Notes: a model not told the origin generated them from the letters alone. Shown: positions 42,393-51,825, numbered from the stretch's first letter. The stretch: DNA of 64,000 nucleotides from JAEKNW01 sp963677815 (GCA_963677815.1 OY782499.1:1612001-1676000); one strand, 5' to 3'. Program-made: numbers and translations.

Positions 42393-44867
42393 ATGTTTAA
42401 GAAAAGTCTATTATCATTTTTATGTTTATTAACAAGTGTAACTTCTATACTAGCTACTACATATTATGTGTCTAAAACAGGAGACAATACTAATGGTCTT
42501 AGCTGGGCAAGTGCTTATAATGAAGTTCAGACTGCTATTAATGCAGCGTCATATGGAGACCAAGTCTGGGTAGGAAAAGGGAAATATTTTCCTACAGACT
42601 ATAATCCTAAAGGAACAGGAACTGCAATTTTGGCTAGAACAAAAACTTTTGTGATTAAGAATGGCATTGATGTTTATGGAGGCTTTGCTGGTAATGAAAC
42701 ACAAATTAATCAAAGAGTTAACTATTGGATTGGACAGGCTAATGAGACAATCCTTTCGGGCGATTTAAATAATGATGATGATTATTCCCAATGGGAAACA
42801 TATAATCATAGTTTGATTAAGAATACAGAAAACTCCTATAATGTTATCTATTATTACAATGTTTATTCAACTACTATTGTTGATGGTTTCACTATTTCAG
42901 GAGGTAATGCTGATACAAAAGTTTCAGGTAAGCCTTATCATGATGGAGGTGGAGCTCATTTGACTTCTTCTCATGCTTATCTAAAAAACTGCAGAATTAT
43001 CTATAATCAAGCAGTTAATGCGGCTGGAGCAATTACTTTTTCTGGTGGAGAACTATGGGATTGTGTGATCTCTCGCAATAGAACAGTAAGTCAAAGTACT
43101 GATGCAGGAGATGCTGGAGGTGTTAAATTACATAATGGTGGGAAATTAATAAATTCAATAGTAACAGATAATTATTCAGTTGAAAGCTCTGCTAGGGGTG
43201 GTGGTGTATGTTGTTCTTGGAGGTCTCCAGGTCATGCAATAATCAACTGTGTTATCGCAAATAATAAAACAGCTGGAACTGGTGGTGGAATTGGTAACTA
43301 TGGAACCTACTCCTCTTACACAAAGGCTTATAATACAATTATCTGGGGGAATACAAGGAACGGTATTTCTAATCAAATTGGAGGTACAGCCACTTCTTTA
43401 TCTTACTGTGGTGTTGAAGGTGGTTATTCTGGAACTGGTAACTATAATCTAAGTACGGATAATGATGCAGTAACTGGCCCCAATTTTTATAATTCAGATG
43501 CTGGTGATTGGCGTTTAAGGATCACTTCCCCTTTATTGAATATTGGATCAAATACTTACACTTCAAGCCCAGTTAGTGTATCTACTGATATTCTAGGTAA
43601 TCCAAGAATTATTGAAAGTATTGTAGATCTAGGACCTTATGAACATTTTTATCAAGTTGCTCTTCAACCTGATGCAAATGGTATTATTTATGTAAAGAGT
43701 TCTGCTTCTGGTACAGCAGATGGCTCATCCTGGGAAAATGCAACTTCCTCTTTACAAGGAGCTTTGGATTCCGCTGCTGAACAAGTTTGGATTGCAGAAG
43801 GAACTTATTACCCTACAGAAAATATACCAGGTATGGAGGATGATTTAAGAGCTCAAGCCTTTATTCTTGATTCTGATAAACAGATATATGGTGGCTTTCC
43901 TGCTGAAGCTAATTCAATAGATAACTCAACTTTAGATTCTCGTAATTCTGATGAGTATTTAGTTTATTTAACAGGTGATATTGGTCAACCGGGTATTAAT
44001 GATGATAATTCTTATCATGTGCTTTACTCGCAAAATATATCTTCATTTACTATCATAGATGGACTTTTTATTAGTGGTGGAAATGCAGATGGTCCTAGTC
44101 CTCATGATCAAGGTGGAGCTATTTATTTAGTAGATTCTTCTCCAACAATAAATGATGTTAATTTAGAAGATAATCAATCAGAATCTGGTAGTGAACCTGT
44201 TTTACTTGAGGGTGAATCAAATCCAATAGTTACTGATAGTCCAGGTATGGATGATACTCTGCCTGTCGAGCTAACTTCTTTCACTGCAATTCTTACAAGT
44301 AGCAATTTTTCTAAGATAATGTGGCAAACTGCATCAGAGTCAAATCTAATTGGATATAACATTTATAGAAGTGAAACTAATGAGATAAGTACTTCCATAA
44401 GGATAAATCCTCAATATATCCAGGCGGATAATAGTGCTAATGGATCTGAATATACCTACACTGATCAAGAAGTAGAAATGAACTCTACTTATTATTACTG
44501 GCTACAATCAAATGAAATAAATGGTTATGTTGAATACTTTGGGCCAATATCTGTGAAAGTGCAAGAAGGAGATAACATAACAGAGCCTCTTGCTCCAGTA
44601 ACATATCTTAAAAATAATTTCCCAAATCCTTTTAACCCTGAAACCAAATTTCAATTTAATATTAAAGAGGGTGAGACTGCTACTTTCCAAATATATAATC
44701 TCAAAGGTCAGGTTATCATAAACCTAAGGAATATAGGCAGTGGTAACCATGATTATGTCTGGAAGGGTCAAGATAAAAATGGTAATAGAGTTGCCTCAGG
44801 TATCTATTTTTATAGTTTAAAAACTCAGTCATATAGCTCTGTTAAGAAAATGGTATTGAGCAAATAG
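42393..44867 (+). CDS. Right-handed beta-helix surface protein with a sorting domain
   Basis: About 824 residues from ATG 42393, with AGGAG 5-9 bases before it; 29 upstream codons read into the 67-residue gene and are not coding. Signal peptide (FKKSLLSFLCLLTSVTSILA). Two beta-helix segments with the choice-of-anchor-Q pattern YYVSKTGDNTNGLSWASAYN near 25 and YVKSSASGTADGSSWENATS near 430. Between them are the strand ladders of a pectate-lyase-like fold. The tail has LKNNFPNPFNPETKFQFNIK and ends SGIYFYSLKTQS, the FlgD-like sorting domain. It probably is displayed at the surface. Catalytic residues for polysaccharide cleavage are not identifiable. Confidence 0.86.
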   Translation: MFKKSLLSFLCLLTSVTSILATTYYVSKTGDNTNGLSWASAYNEVQTAINAASYGDQVWVGKGKYFPTDYNPKGTGTAILARTKTFVIKNGIDVYGGFAGNETQINQRVNYWIGQANETILSGDLNNDDDYSQWETYNHSLIKNTENSYNVIYYYNVYSTTIVDGFTISGGNADTKVSGKPYHDGGGAHLTSSHAYLKNCRIIYNQAVNAAGAITFSGGELWDCVISRNRTVSQSTDAGDAGGVKLHNGGKLINSIVTDNYSVESSARGGGVCCSWRSPGHAIINCVIANNKTAGTGGGIGNYGTYSSYTKAYNTIIWGNTRNGISNQIGGTATSLSYCGVEGGYSGTGNYNLSTDNDAVTGPNFYNSDAGDWRLRITSPLLNIGSNTYTSSPVSVSTDILGNPRIIESIVDLGPYEHFYQVALQPDANGIIYVKSSASGTADGSSWENATSSLQGALDSAAEQVWIAEGTYYPTENIPGMEDDLRAQAFILDSDKQIYGGFPAEANSIDNSTLDSRNSDEYLVYLTGDIGQPGINDDNSYHVLYSQNISSFTIIDGLFISGGNADGPSPHDQGGAIYLVDSSPTINDVNLEDNQSESGSEPVLLEGESNPIVTDSPGMDDTLPVELTSFTAILTSSNFSKIMWQTASESNLIGYNIYRSETNEISTSIRINPQYIQADNSANGSEYTYTDQEVEMNSTYYYWLQSNEINGYVEYFGPISVKVQEGDNITEPLAPVTYLKNNFPNPFNPETKFQFNIKEGETATFQIYNLKGQVIINLRNIGSGNHDYVWKGQDKNGNRVASGIYFYSLKTQSYSSVKKMVLSK

Positions 44868-44952
44868 GACAACAAAATAAATTTATGTCTTATACTTAGT
44901 TCCAAAAATTGTTGAACTAACTGGGAATGCCTTCATCTCTGAAGGCAAAAAG

Positions 44953-44976
44953 AATGCCAGCATCCTTGCTGGCATT
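44953..44976. terminator. Terminator between convergent genes
   Basis: Stem AATGCCAGCA / TGCTGGCATT with a 4-base loop. The minus strand continues with CTTTTT, a good stop for the pyruvate kinase operon. An extra hairpin GCCTTCA/TGAAGGC lies at 44928-44945. Confidence 0.75.
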
Positions 44977-45016
44977 TCTTGTCAATTATATAAATCTTTT
45001 TGATAATATCCTCTAA

Positions 45017-46021
45017 TCAATCTTGAATTTCTTCCAAATTCGCCTTAATAATCATCTTCATCCACTGAATAGCCTCAATAGGATATTTACCGATAGCAGT
45101 TTCATCAGATAAGGTAACTCCTGAAGCACCATCAAAAATAGCATTAGCTACATCAGATATTTCAGCTCTAGTAGGGGATGGTTTTTCTACCATGGATTCC
45201 ATCATCTGGGTTGCAACAAAAAAAGGTTTCTTAAATTCTTGGCATTTCTTACTAATTTGTTTTTGTAAGCTAGGTAATCGAGGGATTGAAACCTCTATTC
45301 CTAAGTCTCCTCTAGCAATATATAAATAATCTGATTCTGAAATTATTTCATCCATATTGATTAATGATTTAGCAGTTTCAAATTTGCTTAAGATTTTGCT
45401 TTCATGCTTATTAGCAATAGATTTATAATAATTTTTAAACTCCAAAATATCTTTAGCTGAACTAACAAAGGATAAGGCATAGAAATCTGGTTTTAGCTTT
45501 GATGTAGCTTGAATAATATCTTTATCTTGAGAGGATAGAAAGTCATTGTGGAGGCTTTTGCCAGGTATAGAAAAATGGCAATTTGGTCTTAAGATATTAC
45601 TATTATCAACTGTAATAGTAATGAAATCTGCTTGAACATCTGAAACATAACCAGCAAAATCACCATCTTGTAAATAGAACTTATCACCCTTTTCAATAAT
45701 ATTCTTTCTGATAGGATAAGAGAAATAATAGTCTTCTTTTCTAGGGTTATAATAGATATTCGTAGATTCATTTGCAGAAAGGTTATGTTGCCTTCTGAGA
45801 TTAACGATTCTTATTTCAGGGCCAGGAATGTCTATCATGATTTTGACTGGTTTAGAGACTTCATCTGCTAGTTTTCTAACTTGATTTGAAATTCTAACGG
45901 TGTCATTTATCTTGCTGTGAGACATATTTATTCGAAAAATACTTGAACCAGATTCTATCATAGAACTTAATAAATCATCTGTAATTGTCTTAGTGTTAAT
46001 AGTTGTAATAATTTCTATCAT
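45017..46021 (-). CDS. pyk: Short pyruvate kinase
   Basis: 334 residues, against about 470 in typical enzymes; the C-terminal regulatory domain is missing. Catalytic barrel motifs: IFRINMSHSK, IDIPGPEIRI, LQDGD, LPDFYALSFVSSAKD-like, ILSKFETAKS (catalytic Lys, normally SKIEN), YIARGDLGIEVS, ATQMMESMVEKPSPTRAEIS, TLSDETAIGKYP. It should convert phosphoenolpyruvate and ADP to pyruvate and ATP. The end is a normal TAA, and the terminator downstream shows no frameshift. It is the last gene of folP-coaE-pyk, 6 bases after coaE. The divergence in the SKFET motif leaves some doubt about full activity. Confidence 0.82.
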   Translation of the reverse strand: MIEIITTINTKTITDDLLSSMIESGSSIFRINMSHSKINDTVRISNQVRKLADEVSKPVKIMIDIPGPEIRIVNLRRQHNLSANESTNIYYNPRKEDYYFSYPIRKNIIEKGDKFYLQDGDFAGYVSDVQADFITITVDNSNILRPNCHFSIPGKSLHNDFLSSQDKDIIQATSKLKPDFYALSFVSSAKDILEFKNYYKSIANKHESKILSKFETAKSLINMDEIISESDYLYIARGDLGIEVSIPRLPSLQKQISKKCQEFKKPFFVATQMMESMVEKPSPTRAEISDVANAIFDGASGVTLSDETAIGKYPIEAIQWMKMIIKANLEEIQD

Positions 46022-46027
46022 AAATAC

Positions 46028-46645
46028 TTAAAACTCTTTTAAAAATTTTAATTTTTCTGTAGGAAGTTGTTTAAGCCACTTCTTAGTTTCATATAATAAA
46101 TCGTTAAGAGAACCATCATTAAAAATAACATAATCTGCTTTTTCTTCCTTAATTTTATTGGAAAGCTGACTTGATATTTTGTTTAGTGCTTCTTCTCTGT
46201 TTAGGTCATTTCTTTTCATCAATCTTTCAATTTGCTTATCTTCACTGAGAGAGACTGTGAGGATGTAATCAAAATAATCTTGCAGATTAGCTTCAAAAAG
46301 TAAGGGAACCTCAAAAAAGATGTACTTATCAGAGCAAGTTTGGATTAATTGTCTCATTAGTTTAAAGATTTGAGGATGACTTACAGAATTGAGGAAGTGA
46401 AGTCTATTTTTATCTTGAAAGACAAAAGTACTCAATTTAGCTCTGTCTATTTGCCCTCTATTATTAAGAATCTCATTACCGAATCTTTCAGTAAGACTAG
46501 TAATAACTTCTTTATCTTCCAGAGCTTTATGTCCTAATTGATCTGTAGAATGAACTTGTAAGCCTTGCCTAAGTAAAATTTGCACCAATTCTGATTTACC
46601 TGAAGCAATAGAACCGGTTATTCCAATAATAATAGGTCTAGTCAT
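46028..46645 (-). CDS. coaE: Dephospho-CoA kinase
   Basis: 205 residues, normal length. P-loop IGITGSIASGKSELVQIL at the N-terminus, then TDQLGHKALED and FFEVPLLFEANLQDYFD, with the lid RLMKRNDLNREEALNKISSQ. It phosphorylates dephospho-CoA in the last step of CoA synthesis. It begins 2 bases after the folP stop and precedes pyruvate kinase, so the three are probably cotranscribed. Confidence 0.93.
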   Translation of the reverse strand: MTRPIIIGITGSIASGKSELVQILLRQGLQVHSTDQLGHKALEDKEVITSLTERFGNEILNNRGQIDRAKLSTFVFQDKNRLHFLNSVSHPQIFKLMRQLIQTCSDKYIFFEVPLLFEANLQDYFDYILTVSLSEDKQIERLMKRNDLNREEALNKISSQLSNKIKEEKADYVIFNDGSLNDLLYETKKWLKQLPTEKLKFLKEF

Positions 46646-46647
46646 AG

Positions 46648-47844
46648 TTATATCTCAAAGTCTCTTTCTTCAATTGCAGTTAAAACCTTTAATAACTGAT
46701 AATTATCTTTAACATTATGAACTCTAATTATATCAATTTTCTTATTAAAGGCTATTGCTGTTGTTGCCATGGTTCCACCTTCTCTCTCTTTAGCATTTGA
46801 TGGTAAAATCATATTGATAAAGCTCTTTCTGGAAGCACCGAGAAGAAGTTTGCATCCCAAAATATGAAACTCATCAATTCTTTTGAGAATTGCTAGATTA
46901 TGGTCAAGGTTCTTACCAAAACCTATACCAGGGTCAATGATAATTCTCTCTAAAGAGATACCATTTGATGTCAAAAAATCAATTCTCTCCTCAAAATACT
47001 CAATAATGTCATTTATTACATTATTATAAGAAGGATTCTTTTGCATATTCTCGGGGTTACCTTGCATGTGCATAAGGCATATTTTGCTTTCCGGGAAATC
47101 TTTCAACACTTGGAGCATATCTTTATCAGACTCTAAACTTGTAATATCATTAATAATATTTGCTCCTTTACTTAAAGCTTGTCTAGCAACCTCAGCTTTA
47201 TAAGTATCAATAGAAATGCTAACATCTGATTTTCCTCTAATTGCCTCAATAACTGGGATAACTCTTTTTAATTCTTCTTCTAATGACACCCTAGGTGAAC
47301 CGGGTCTTGTAGATTCTCCCCCAATATCGATAATTGTTGCACCTTCATTTATCATAGTCAAGGCATGTTCAAGAGCCTGGCCTATTGAGAAGTGTTCATT
47401 ACCGTCTGAAAAGGAGTCTGGCGTAACATTAAGAATTCCCATTATTTGGGGTGTAAAACTCTTTCCTTTATCTTCCAAAGACCAATAGAGAAGTTGCTTA
47501 CGAAATCTAATTAACTCTTCTCTGATTTCTGCTAGGCCCATTGTTGTATAATGTCTCATTCTTGTTATTAAGGCTAATAGCTTATTTGGTCCACCCATAA
47601 AAAGTAGATTAGTTTTCTTCTTTACTCCTTCAACAATACCTTTGCTCATAGCAAGATCTGCCCCAATAATTAAAGCTTCCTGCTTCATAATATTAGCAGC
47701 ACCTGTTTCTACATTGTACAAAAGAAGAGATCGTCCAATAGCTTTAGGCGCCATGACCTCAACACCTTGTGAAGAAACTCCAATTTGCTTGAGTATTTGC
47801 CTAGCATCGTGAATATTTGATATACTTATTATTCTATTTTTCAT
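46648..47844 (-). CDS. folP: Dihydropteroate synthase with an N-terminal extension
   Basis: 398 residues. The DHPS barrel begins near residue 135 with PQIMGILNVTPDSFSDG and continues TIIDIGGESTRPGSPRVSLE, ISIDTYKAEVARQALSKGAN, KICLMHMQGNPENMQK and IIIDPGIGFGKN. About 130 N-terminal residues (HDARQILKQIGVSSQGVEVM, ALIIGADLAMSKGIVEG) precede it, like long DHPS proteins of some archaea and anaerobes. The enzyme joins pteridine diphosphate with p-aminobenzoate in folate synthesis. The start ATG has TTGGAG 6-10 bases before it. A TIR element ends 17 bases upstream. Confidence 0.93.
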   Translation of the reverse strand: MKNRIISISNIHDARQILKQIGVSSQGVEVMAPKAIGRSLLLYNVETGAANIMKQEALIIGADLAMSKGIVEGVKKKTNLLFMGGPNKLLALITRMRHYTTMGLAEIREELIRFRKQLLYWSLEDKGKSFTPQIMGILNVTPDSFSDGNEHFSIGQALEHALTMINEGATIIDIGGESTRPGSPRVSLEEELKRVIPVIEAIRGKSDVSISIDTYKAEVARQALSKGANIINDITSLESDKDMLQVLKDFPESKICLMHMQGNPENMQKNPSYNNVINDIIEYFEERIDFLTSNGISLERIIIDPGIGFGKNLDHNLAILKRIDEFHILGCKLLLGASRKSFINMILPSNAKEREGGTMATTAIAFNKKIDIIRVHNVKDNYQLLKVLTAIEERDFEI

Positions 47845-47860
47845 TTTTATTCTCCAATAT

Positions 47861-48060
47861 TTTAACCCAAATAATGCAATAGATCTTTGAGAATAGCACT
47901 ATATTCTTTTGCAAAAGTAACTTACATAATTCTTCCGAATATATATATTATATGCGTCGGAATTCTGTAAGCTATTTTGCTAAAAGAATATGCACTCTTC
48001 CCTTGTGGTACGTAGCTTTAGCGAAGTATTACTAAAGCTCTATTGCACAATCTGGGTTTA
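47861..48060. repeat. TIR hairpin element, copy 5 (200 bp)
   Basis: Left end TTTAACCCAAATAATGCAA, right end TTGCACAATCTGGGTTTA. The centre is ATATATATTATATGCGTCGG with matching arms, as in copy 1, and GCTTTAGCGAAGTATTACTA is inserted near the right end. Extra end-like sequence (CTCTATTGTCTTATTTGGGTTTAA) continues to 48097, and a diverged inverted 40-bp unit is at 48094-48133. It is 17 bases upstream of the folP start. Confidence 0.85.
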
Positions 48061-48161
48061 ATCCAGATGGTGCTCTATTGTCTTATTTGGGTTTAATCCC
48101 CCTTTGGGAGGGGGAAGATAGGGGGTATTTCACTAACAGAATGACCTAGAGGGACTTTCTA

Positions 48162-48971
48162 CTAGTCTATTGTGTTGATATCAACTAATTTATTTCTATA
48201 CTGAAGTACATAAACCCCAGAAGTCATTCCTTTAAGTTTACCTTCATCATTAGCTTCTTGCAAGATATCAATGACCCAAACAGCTAGTTCACTTGACCCT
48301 TCTAAGTTTTGCATAGAAGCAGAGATTTTACCATCTCTAATCTCAAAAAATATCTTACAGGTCTGAGAAACTTTCTTACTAGGGTCAAACTCTTTCCCTG
48401 CAAATAATGATCTTATCAGAGAATCATCTCCACCATAGTTTGTTTCTTCAAAGAAATCACTGGTTCCTGTAAAGGAGATAAAAATAGTATCTTGTTTAGT
48501 TTTACTGAACTTCTTAGTATCTATTTTTATGGGGTCCTTATCTCCAAGTGATTCATGAATATCATGTACATCATAATCTATTATGTGAGAATTAGGGGCT
48601 ACAATATCTCTTTCTCTTTGGGCATAGGTTGAAGCTGTATGAGTTCTATCTTGGAATCTATCATTATCATCTTCTTCAAAAAGATTGAAAGTAAAATCTT
48701 CATTAGCATCAGATTCTATTGGGCTTTCCACAGTAGGATTCATAAACTGGTCAATGGGTATTGAAGATTTTTCTTTTTTCTCAATTTGAGCTGTTTTTGT
48801 TTGTTTAACAGCTTGCTTTTCTTCAATTTTCTCAATTTGAATTTTTTCAACTTCAATAGCTAGTTCTTTAACTTCTGGTGGAATATATTCTGGAATATCA
48901 ATACTATAAAGAAACAATAATCCATGAAGTAAAAGAGAGATTATTAAAGGTATTAAAAAGTTCTTTTTCAT
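48162..48971 (-). CDS. TonB-like energy transducer
   Basis: 269 residues. One N-terminal membrane span (about 5-22, PLIISLLLHGLLFLYSI), then a periplasmic segment with basic/acidic runs (EVEKIQIEKIEEKQAVKQTK) and a C-terminal beta domain with YGGDDSLIRSL and TCKIFFEIRDGKISASMQN. It is third in ExbB-ExbD-TonB-like order, 2 bases after exbD. In the family it transfers proton-motive energy to outer-membrane transport. It lacks a long Pro-rich linker, so the assignment relies on order and the anchor-domain pattern. Confidence 0.7.
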   Translation of the reverse strand: MKKNFLIPLIISLLLHGLLFLYSIDIPEYIPPEVKELAIEVEKIQIEKIEEKQAVKQTKTAQIEKKEKSSIPIDQFMNPTVESPIESDANEDFTFNLFEEDDNDRFQDRTHTASTYAQRERDIVAPNSHIIDYDVHDIHESLGDKDPIKIDTKKFSKTKQDTIFISFTGTSDFFEETNYGGDDSLIRSLFAGKEFDPSKKVSQTCKIFFEIRDGKISASMQNLEGSSELAVWVIDILQEANDEGKLKGMTSGVYVLQYRNKLVDINTID

Positions 48972-48973
48972 GA

Positions 48974-49387
48974 TTAGTCTATATTATAACGTGTTGGATA
49001 AGAAATTCTTTTAGCTCCAACTTCAGTTACTATGTCATGTACAGGAACTATATTTTTCCATTGAACTTCTTCATCTACCCAAATTTCAACTTTTGAATCA
49101 GCATCTTCAATTAATCTGGTCCTTAACTCATCAGCAAAGTCAGCCTCATTGTAGACCTTGTTTTTGTTATCAAGGCATAATTCATTATCTTTAGTTATAA
49201 TAACTTTGATAATATTGCCAGTTGGAAGCTTAGAAGTACTTACTGATTGGGGAAGATTAACTCCAATTGAATTGATATTCACAAAGTTGGATGATAAGAG
49301 AAGAAATATTATCAATAGAAAGACAACGTCAGTCATTGAAATTAAAACAGTTGAAGTTATCTTTTTCTTCTTAACATCTATCTTCAT
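48974..49387 (-). CDS. ExbD/TolR-type proton channel subunit
   Basis: 137 residues. MKIDVKKKKITSTVLISMTD then one span VVFLLIIFLLLSSNFV with the family Asp at residue 20 (MTD), followed by GVNLPQSVSTSKLPTGNIIK and VPVHDIVTEVGAKRISYPT. Forms a stator with ExbB. It starts 2 bases after exbB stops and is 2 bases before the TonB-like gene. Confidence 0.9.
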   Translation of the reverse strand: MKIDVKKKKITSTVLISMTDVVFLLIIFLLLSSNFVNINSIGVNLPQSVSTSKLPTGNIIKVIITKDNELCLDNKNKVYNEADFADELRTRLIEDADSKVEIWVDEEVQWKNIVPVHDIVTEVGAKRISYPTRYNID

Positions 49388-49389
49388 AT

Positions 49390-49995
49390 TTAGTCCCTAT
49401 TCTCTTCTCTGAATCTCAGAATTAGATGATGAGCACTTTCTTCAATTTTTCCTGCGATGTTCTCAATTGAGGAAACAAAATAATTGTTAAAAATTAAGGC
49501 AATAATACCTACAACTAAACCACCAATAGTTGTTAGCATAGCTTCCCAAATACCATTAGCAAGCATGCTGATATCAACACCACCTTTTGAAGTACCAATA
49601 TTCATGAATACTTTAACCATACCTGAAGCGGTTCCCAAAAAACCAATTAAAGGAGCTATAGCAGAAAGAGTTGATAAAACTCCTATGTGTTTTTCAAGTT
49701 CTTTGATTTCGACTTTAGCCTTAGTTTCCATTTCTTCATTAGCATCTTCTTCTCCATAAGAAAGATAGTCCACACCCCTCTTTAAAGTATTTGCTAAAGG
49801 GGATTCAACTATACTGTTGGTAACAAAGTCCTTGATATCTTTAAGACTAGTCAAGGTGTCCATTTCACTAGAAAATTCTTGGTCTAGTTTTTTAGCTTTA
49901 AATATCACAATAAATCTTTCTATGATGACAGCTATTGTTATTATTGATGCTAATAACAATACATACATCAATATACCACCTCTGGCAATAAACAT
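49390..49995 (-). CDS. ExbB/TolQ-type proton channel subunit (MotA/TolQ family)
   Basis: 201 residues. Three membrane spans, about 7-25 (GILMYVLLLASIITIAVII), 100-125 (LSTLSAIAPLIGFLGTASGM) and 145-170 (MLTTIGGLVVGIIALIFNN). The family motif around ISMLANGIWEAMLTTIGGLV is present. It is first in the three-gene operon. The ATG has GGAGG 5-9 bases before it. A tandem palindromic array lies upstream. Confidence 0.92.
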   Translation of the reverse strand: MFIARGGILMYVLLLASIITIAVIIERFIVIFKAKKLDQEFSSEMDTLTSLKDIKDFVTNSIVESPLANTLKRGVDYLSYGEEDANEEMETKAKVEIKELEKHIGVLSTLSAIAPLIGFLGTASGMVKVFMNIGTSKGGVDISMLANGIWEAMLTTIGGLVVGIIALIFNNYFVSSIENIAGKIEESAHHLILRFREENRD

Positions 49996-50039
49996 TAAAT
50001 TCCTCCGATTTTATTATATCACTTTTTTTCTTGTTTAAT

Positions 50040-50346
50040 ATATCTAGTGGAAGCATCCTTGCTTCCACATCTCTCTGCTGGCAAGGTTTGTATGGAGTGG
50101 AAGCATCCTGCTTCCACAACAGGCTTTAAAGCCTGTTAATCAGATGGCAAGGTTTGTATGGAGTGGAAGCATCCTTGCTTCCACAACAGGCTTTAAAGCC
50201 TGTTAATCTGATGGCAAGATGCCATCAGTCCATAGTTTTTTTGCTTCCACCACAGGCTCCTAAAGCCTGTTAATCTGATGGCAAGATGCCATCAGTCCAT
50301 AGTTTTTTTGCTTCCACCAAAGGCTCTAAGTCCAACCCTGTTGTGA
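50040..50346. repeat. Nested palindrome array between the ExbB gene and add
   Basis: A 66-68-bp unit is repeated about four times. Within it: GTGGAAGCATCCTTGCTTCC (50047-50068, 50097-50117, 50163-50184), AACAGGCTTTAAAGCCTGTT (50118-50137, 50185-50204) and GATGGCAAGATGCCATC (near 50210 and 50277). Each block is a hairpin. It is between the 5' end of the ExbB operon and the 3' end of add on the same strand. Direct pairs are mostly near-identical, pointing to recent duplication. Confidence 0.85.
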
Positions 50347-51429
50347 CTAAATTTTCTTTATGTTTCCATCAACATCTTGAGCTTTGTGAAAATATTCTTC
50401 TTCTAGTTTTTCCATTTCAGCAAGGGCTGAATTAAGCATTCTAACTCTCTCACTGTAAGGGATAAATGCAGATTTGAAACCATTAATAATAATATTTTTA
50501 ACATCTTTGTAGGTGATATTTAATGTGTCAATCACAAACATAAATTCATCGGTTACGCTAGTAGAAGATACTGTTCTGTTATCAGTATTTAAGGTAACTC
50601 TTAAACCATAATCTAGGTAGAATCCAAAGGGATGTACATCAAGAGAAGGTACTGCTTTAGTATGATAATTACTCTTAAAGCAAATTTCTAAAGGTATACG
50701 ATGATCATTAACATAATTTAAAAGGTCACCATCTTCAATCAGACGAGTTCCATGGCCAATTCTATGTGTTCCACAATAGTGCAGAGCTTGGTGAATACTA
50801 TCTGGACCATAAGCTTCACCTGCATGAATAGTAATATTAAGATTATTACTTAAGGCTAACCTAAAAGCTTCTTCATGATCCTTAGCAGGGTAATTATATT
50901 CAGCTCCAGCAAGGTCAAAACCTATAACACCCTTATTCTTGTAAGCTACTGCTAGTTCAGCTAAGCGTAAGGAAGTAGCAGGATTTATGTTTCTAATACC
51001 ACAAATAATGACAGCAGTTTTGATATTATATTTAAGCTCTGCTTTGCGCAAACCTCTTAAAACTGCATCGGAAATTTCTGTGAGCTTCAAACCTTCATTG
51101 GTATGAAGGATAGGGGAGTAGCGGACTTCGATATATCGTACATTTTCTTTGGCTGAATCCTCTGCTAATTCAAAAGCTGCCCTCTCCAAACCTTCTTCAT
51201 TTTGAAGTACAAGATTAGTAATATGGAAACCCTGAAGATATTCCTCTAAGCTTTTGCAGTCATCTCCGCAAGATATCATCCCTAGAAGCTTTTTTCTATC
51301 TGTTGTTGGTAACTTTATATTATTCTTTTTTGCTAAATCTAAAATTGTATCAACTCTTACTGAACCATCTAAATGAACATGTAGGTCAGTTTTAGGTAAC
51401 TTTTCAATGAATTCTCTATTCAATTTCAT
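50347..51429 (-). CDS. add: Adenosine deaminase
   Basis: 360 residues. Metal and active-site motifs HVHLDGSVRVDTI (near 17), TIHAGEAYGPDSIHQALHY (His and Glu near 200), THRIGHGTRLIEDGDL and TLNTDNRTVSSTSV (Asp pair, in the NTDNR form seen in bacterial type ADAs). It deaminates adenosine to inosine. The start ATG has AGGAGG 5-8 bases upstream. The repeat array is 1 base from its stop, and a short single-gene operon is likely. Confidence 0.92.
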   Translation of the reverse strand: MKLNREFIEKLPKTDLHVHLDGSVRVDTILDLAKKNNIKLPTTDRKKLLGMISCGDDCKSLEEYLQGFHITNLVLQNEEGLERAAFELAEDSAKENVRYIEVRYSPILHTNEGLKLTEISDAVLRGLRKAELKYNIKTAVIICGIRNINPATSLRLAELAVAYKNKGVIGFDLAGAEYNYPAKDHEEAFRLALSNNLNITIHAGEAYGPDSIHQALHYCGTHRIGHGTRLIEDGDLLNYVNDHRIPLEICFKSNYHTKAVPSLDVHPFGFYLDYGLRVTLNTDNRTVSSTSVTDEFMFVIDTLNITYKDVKNIIINGFKSAFIPYSERVRMLNSALAEMEKLEEEYFHKAQDVDGNIKKI

Positions 51430-51558
51430 TCTTATTCCTCCTAAAATTATTTTAATATGTTATTATATTCAACAGAGAGTATTCTGTCAAAGAAAAAATA
51501 ATTTAATAAAAGATAGACAAAAATCTGAGTTTATATTTTCTCAAGTAAGGAGAATATT

Positions 51559-51825
51559 ATGAAAAATATTTTTAAGAGTCCGTATATGATATTAAAACTA
51601 TGTGCTCTAATGTTTAAGTTTATTTCTATCTTTAGTTTGTATTTTGGATTTATGGGAGCCTTCACCTATGAGGGTAAGTCTGCTGGAGTCAGGTTACTCA
51701 TTTTTCTGGCAGCTCTTGGGCTCTTCTTAGTATTATTTACTTTTGGAGAGATTATTAAGGTTATTGTTAATGATTTTTTACTCCCCAAAAAGGCAGCACT
51801 TGGGAAAATGTTGCCAAGAAACTAG
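51559..51825 (+). CDS. Small two-span membrane protein
   Basis: 88 residues with spans at about 17-38 (LMFKFISIFSLYFGFMGAF) and 46-68 (LLIFLAALGLFLVLFTFGEI), and a short basic end LLPKKAALGKMLPRN. ATG has AAGGAG 7 bases before it. The family is unknown. It is divergent from add and upstream of the infC leader; a 313-base gap follows, with the leader described separately. Confidence 0.65.
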   Translation: MKNIFKSPYMILKLCALMFKFISIFSLYFGFMGAFTYEGKSAGVRLLIFLAALGLFLVLFTFGEIIKVIVNDFLLPKKAALGKMLPRN

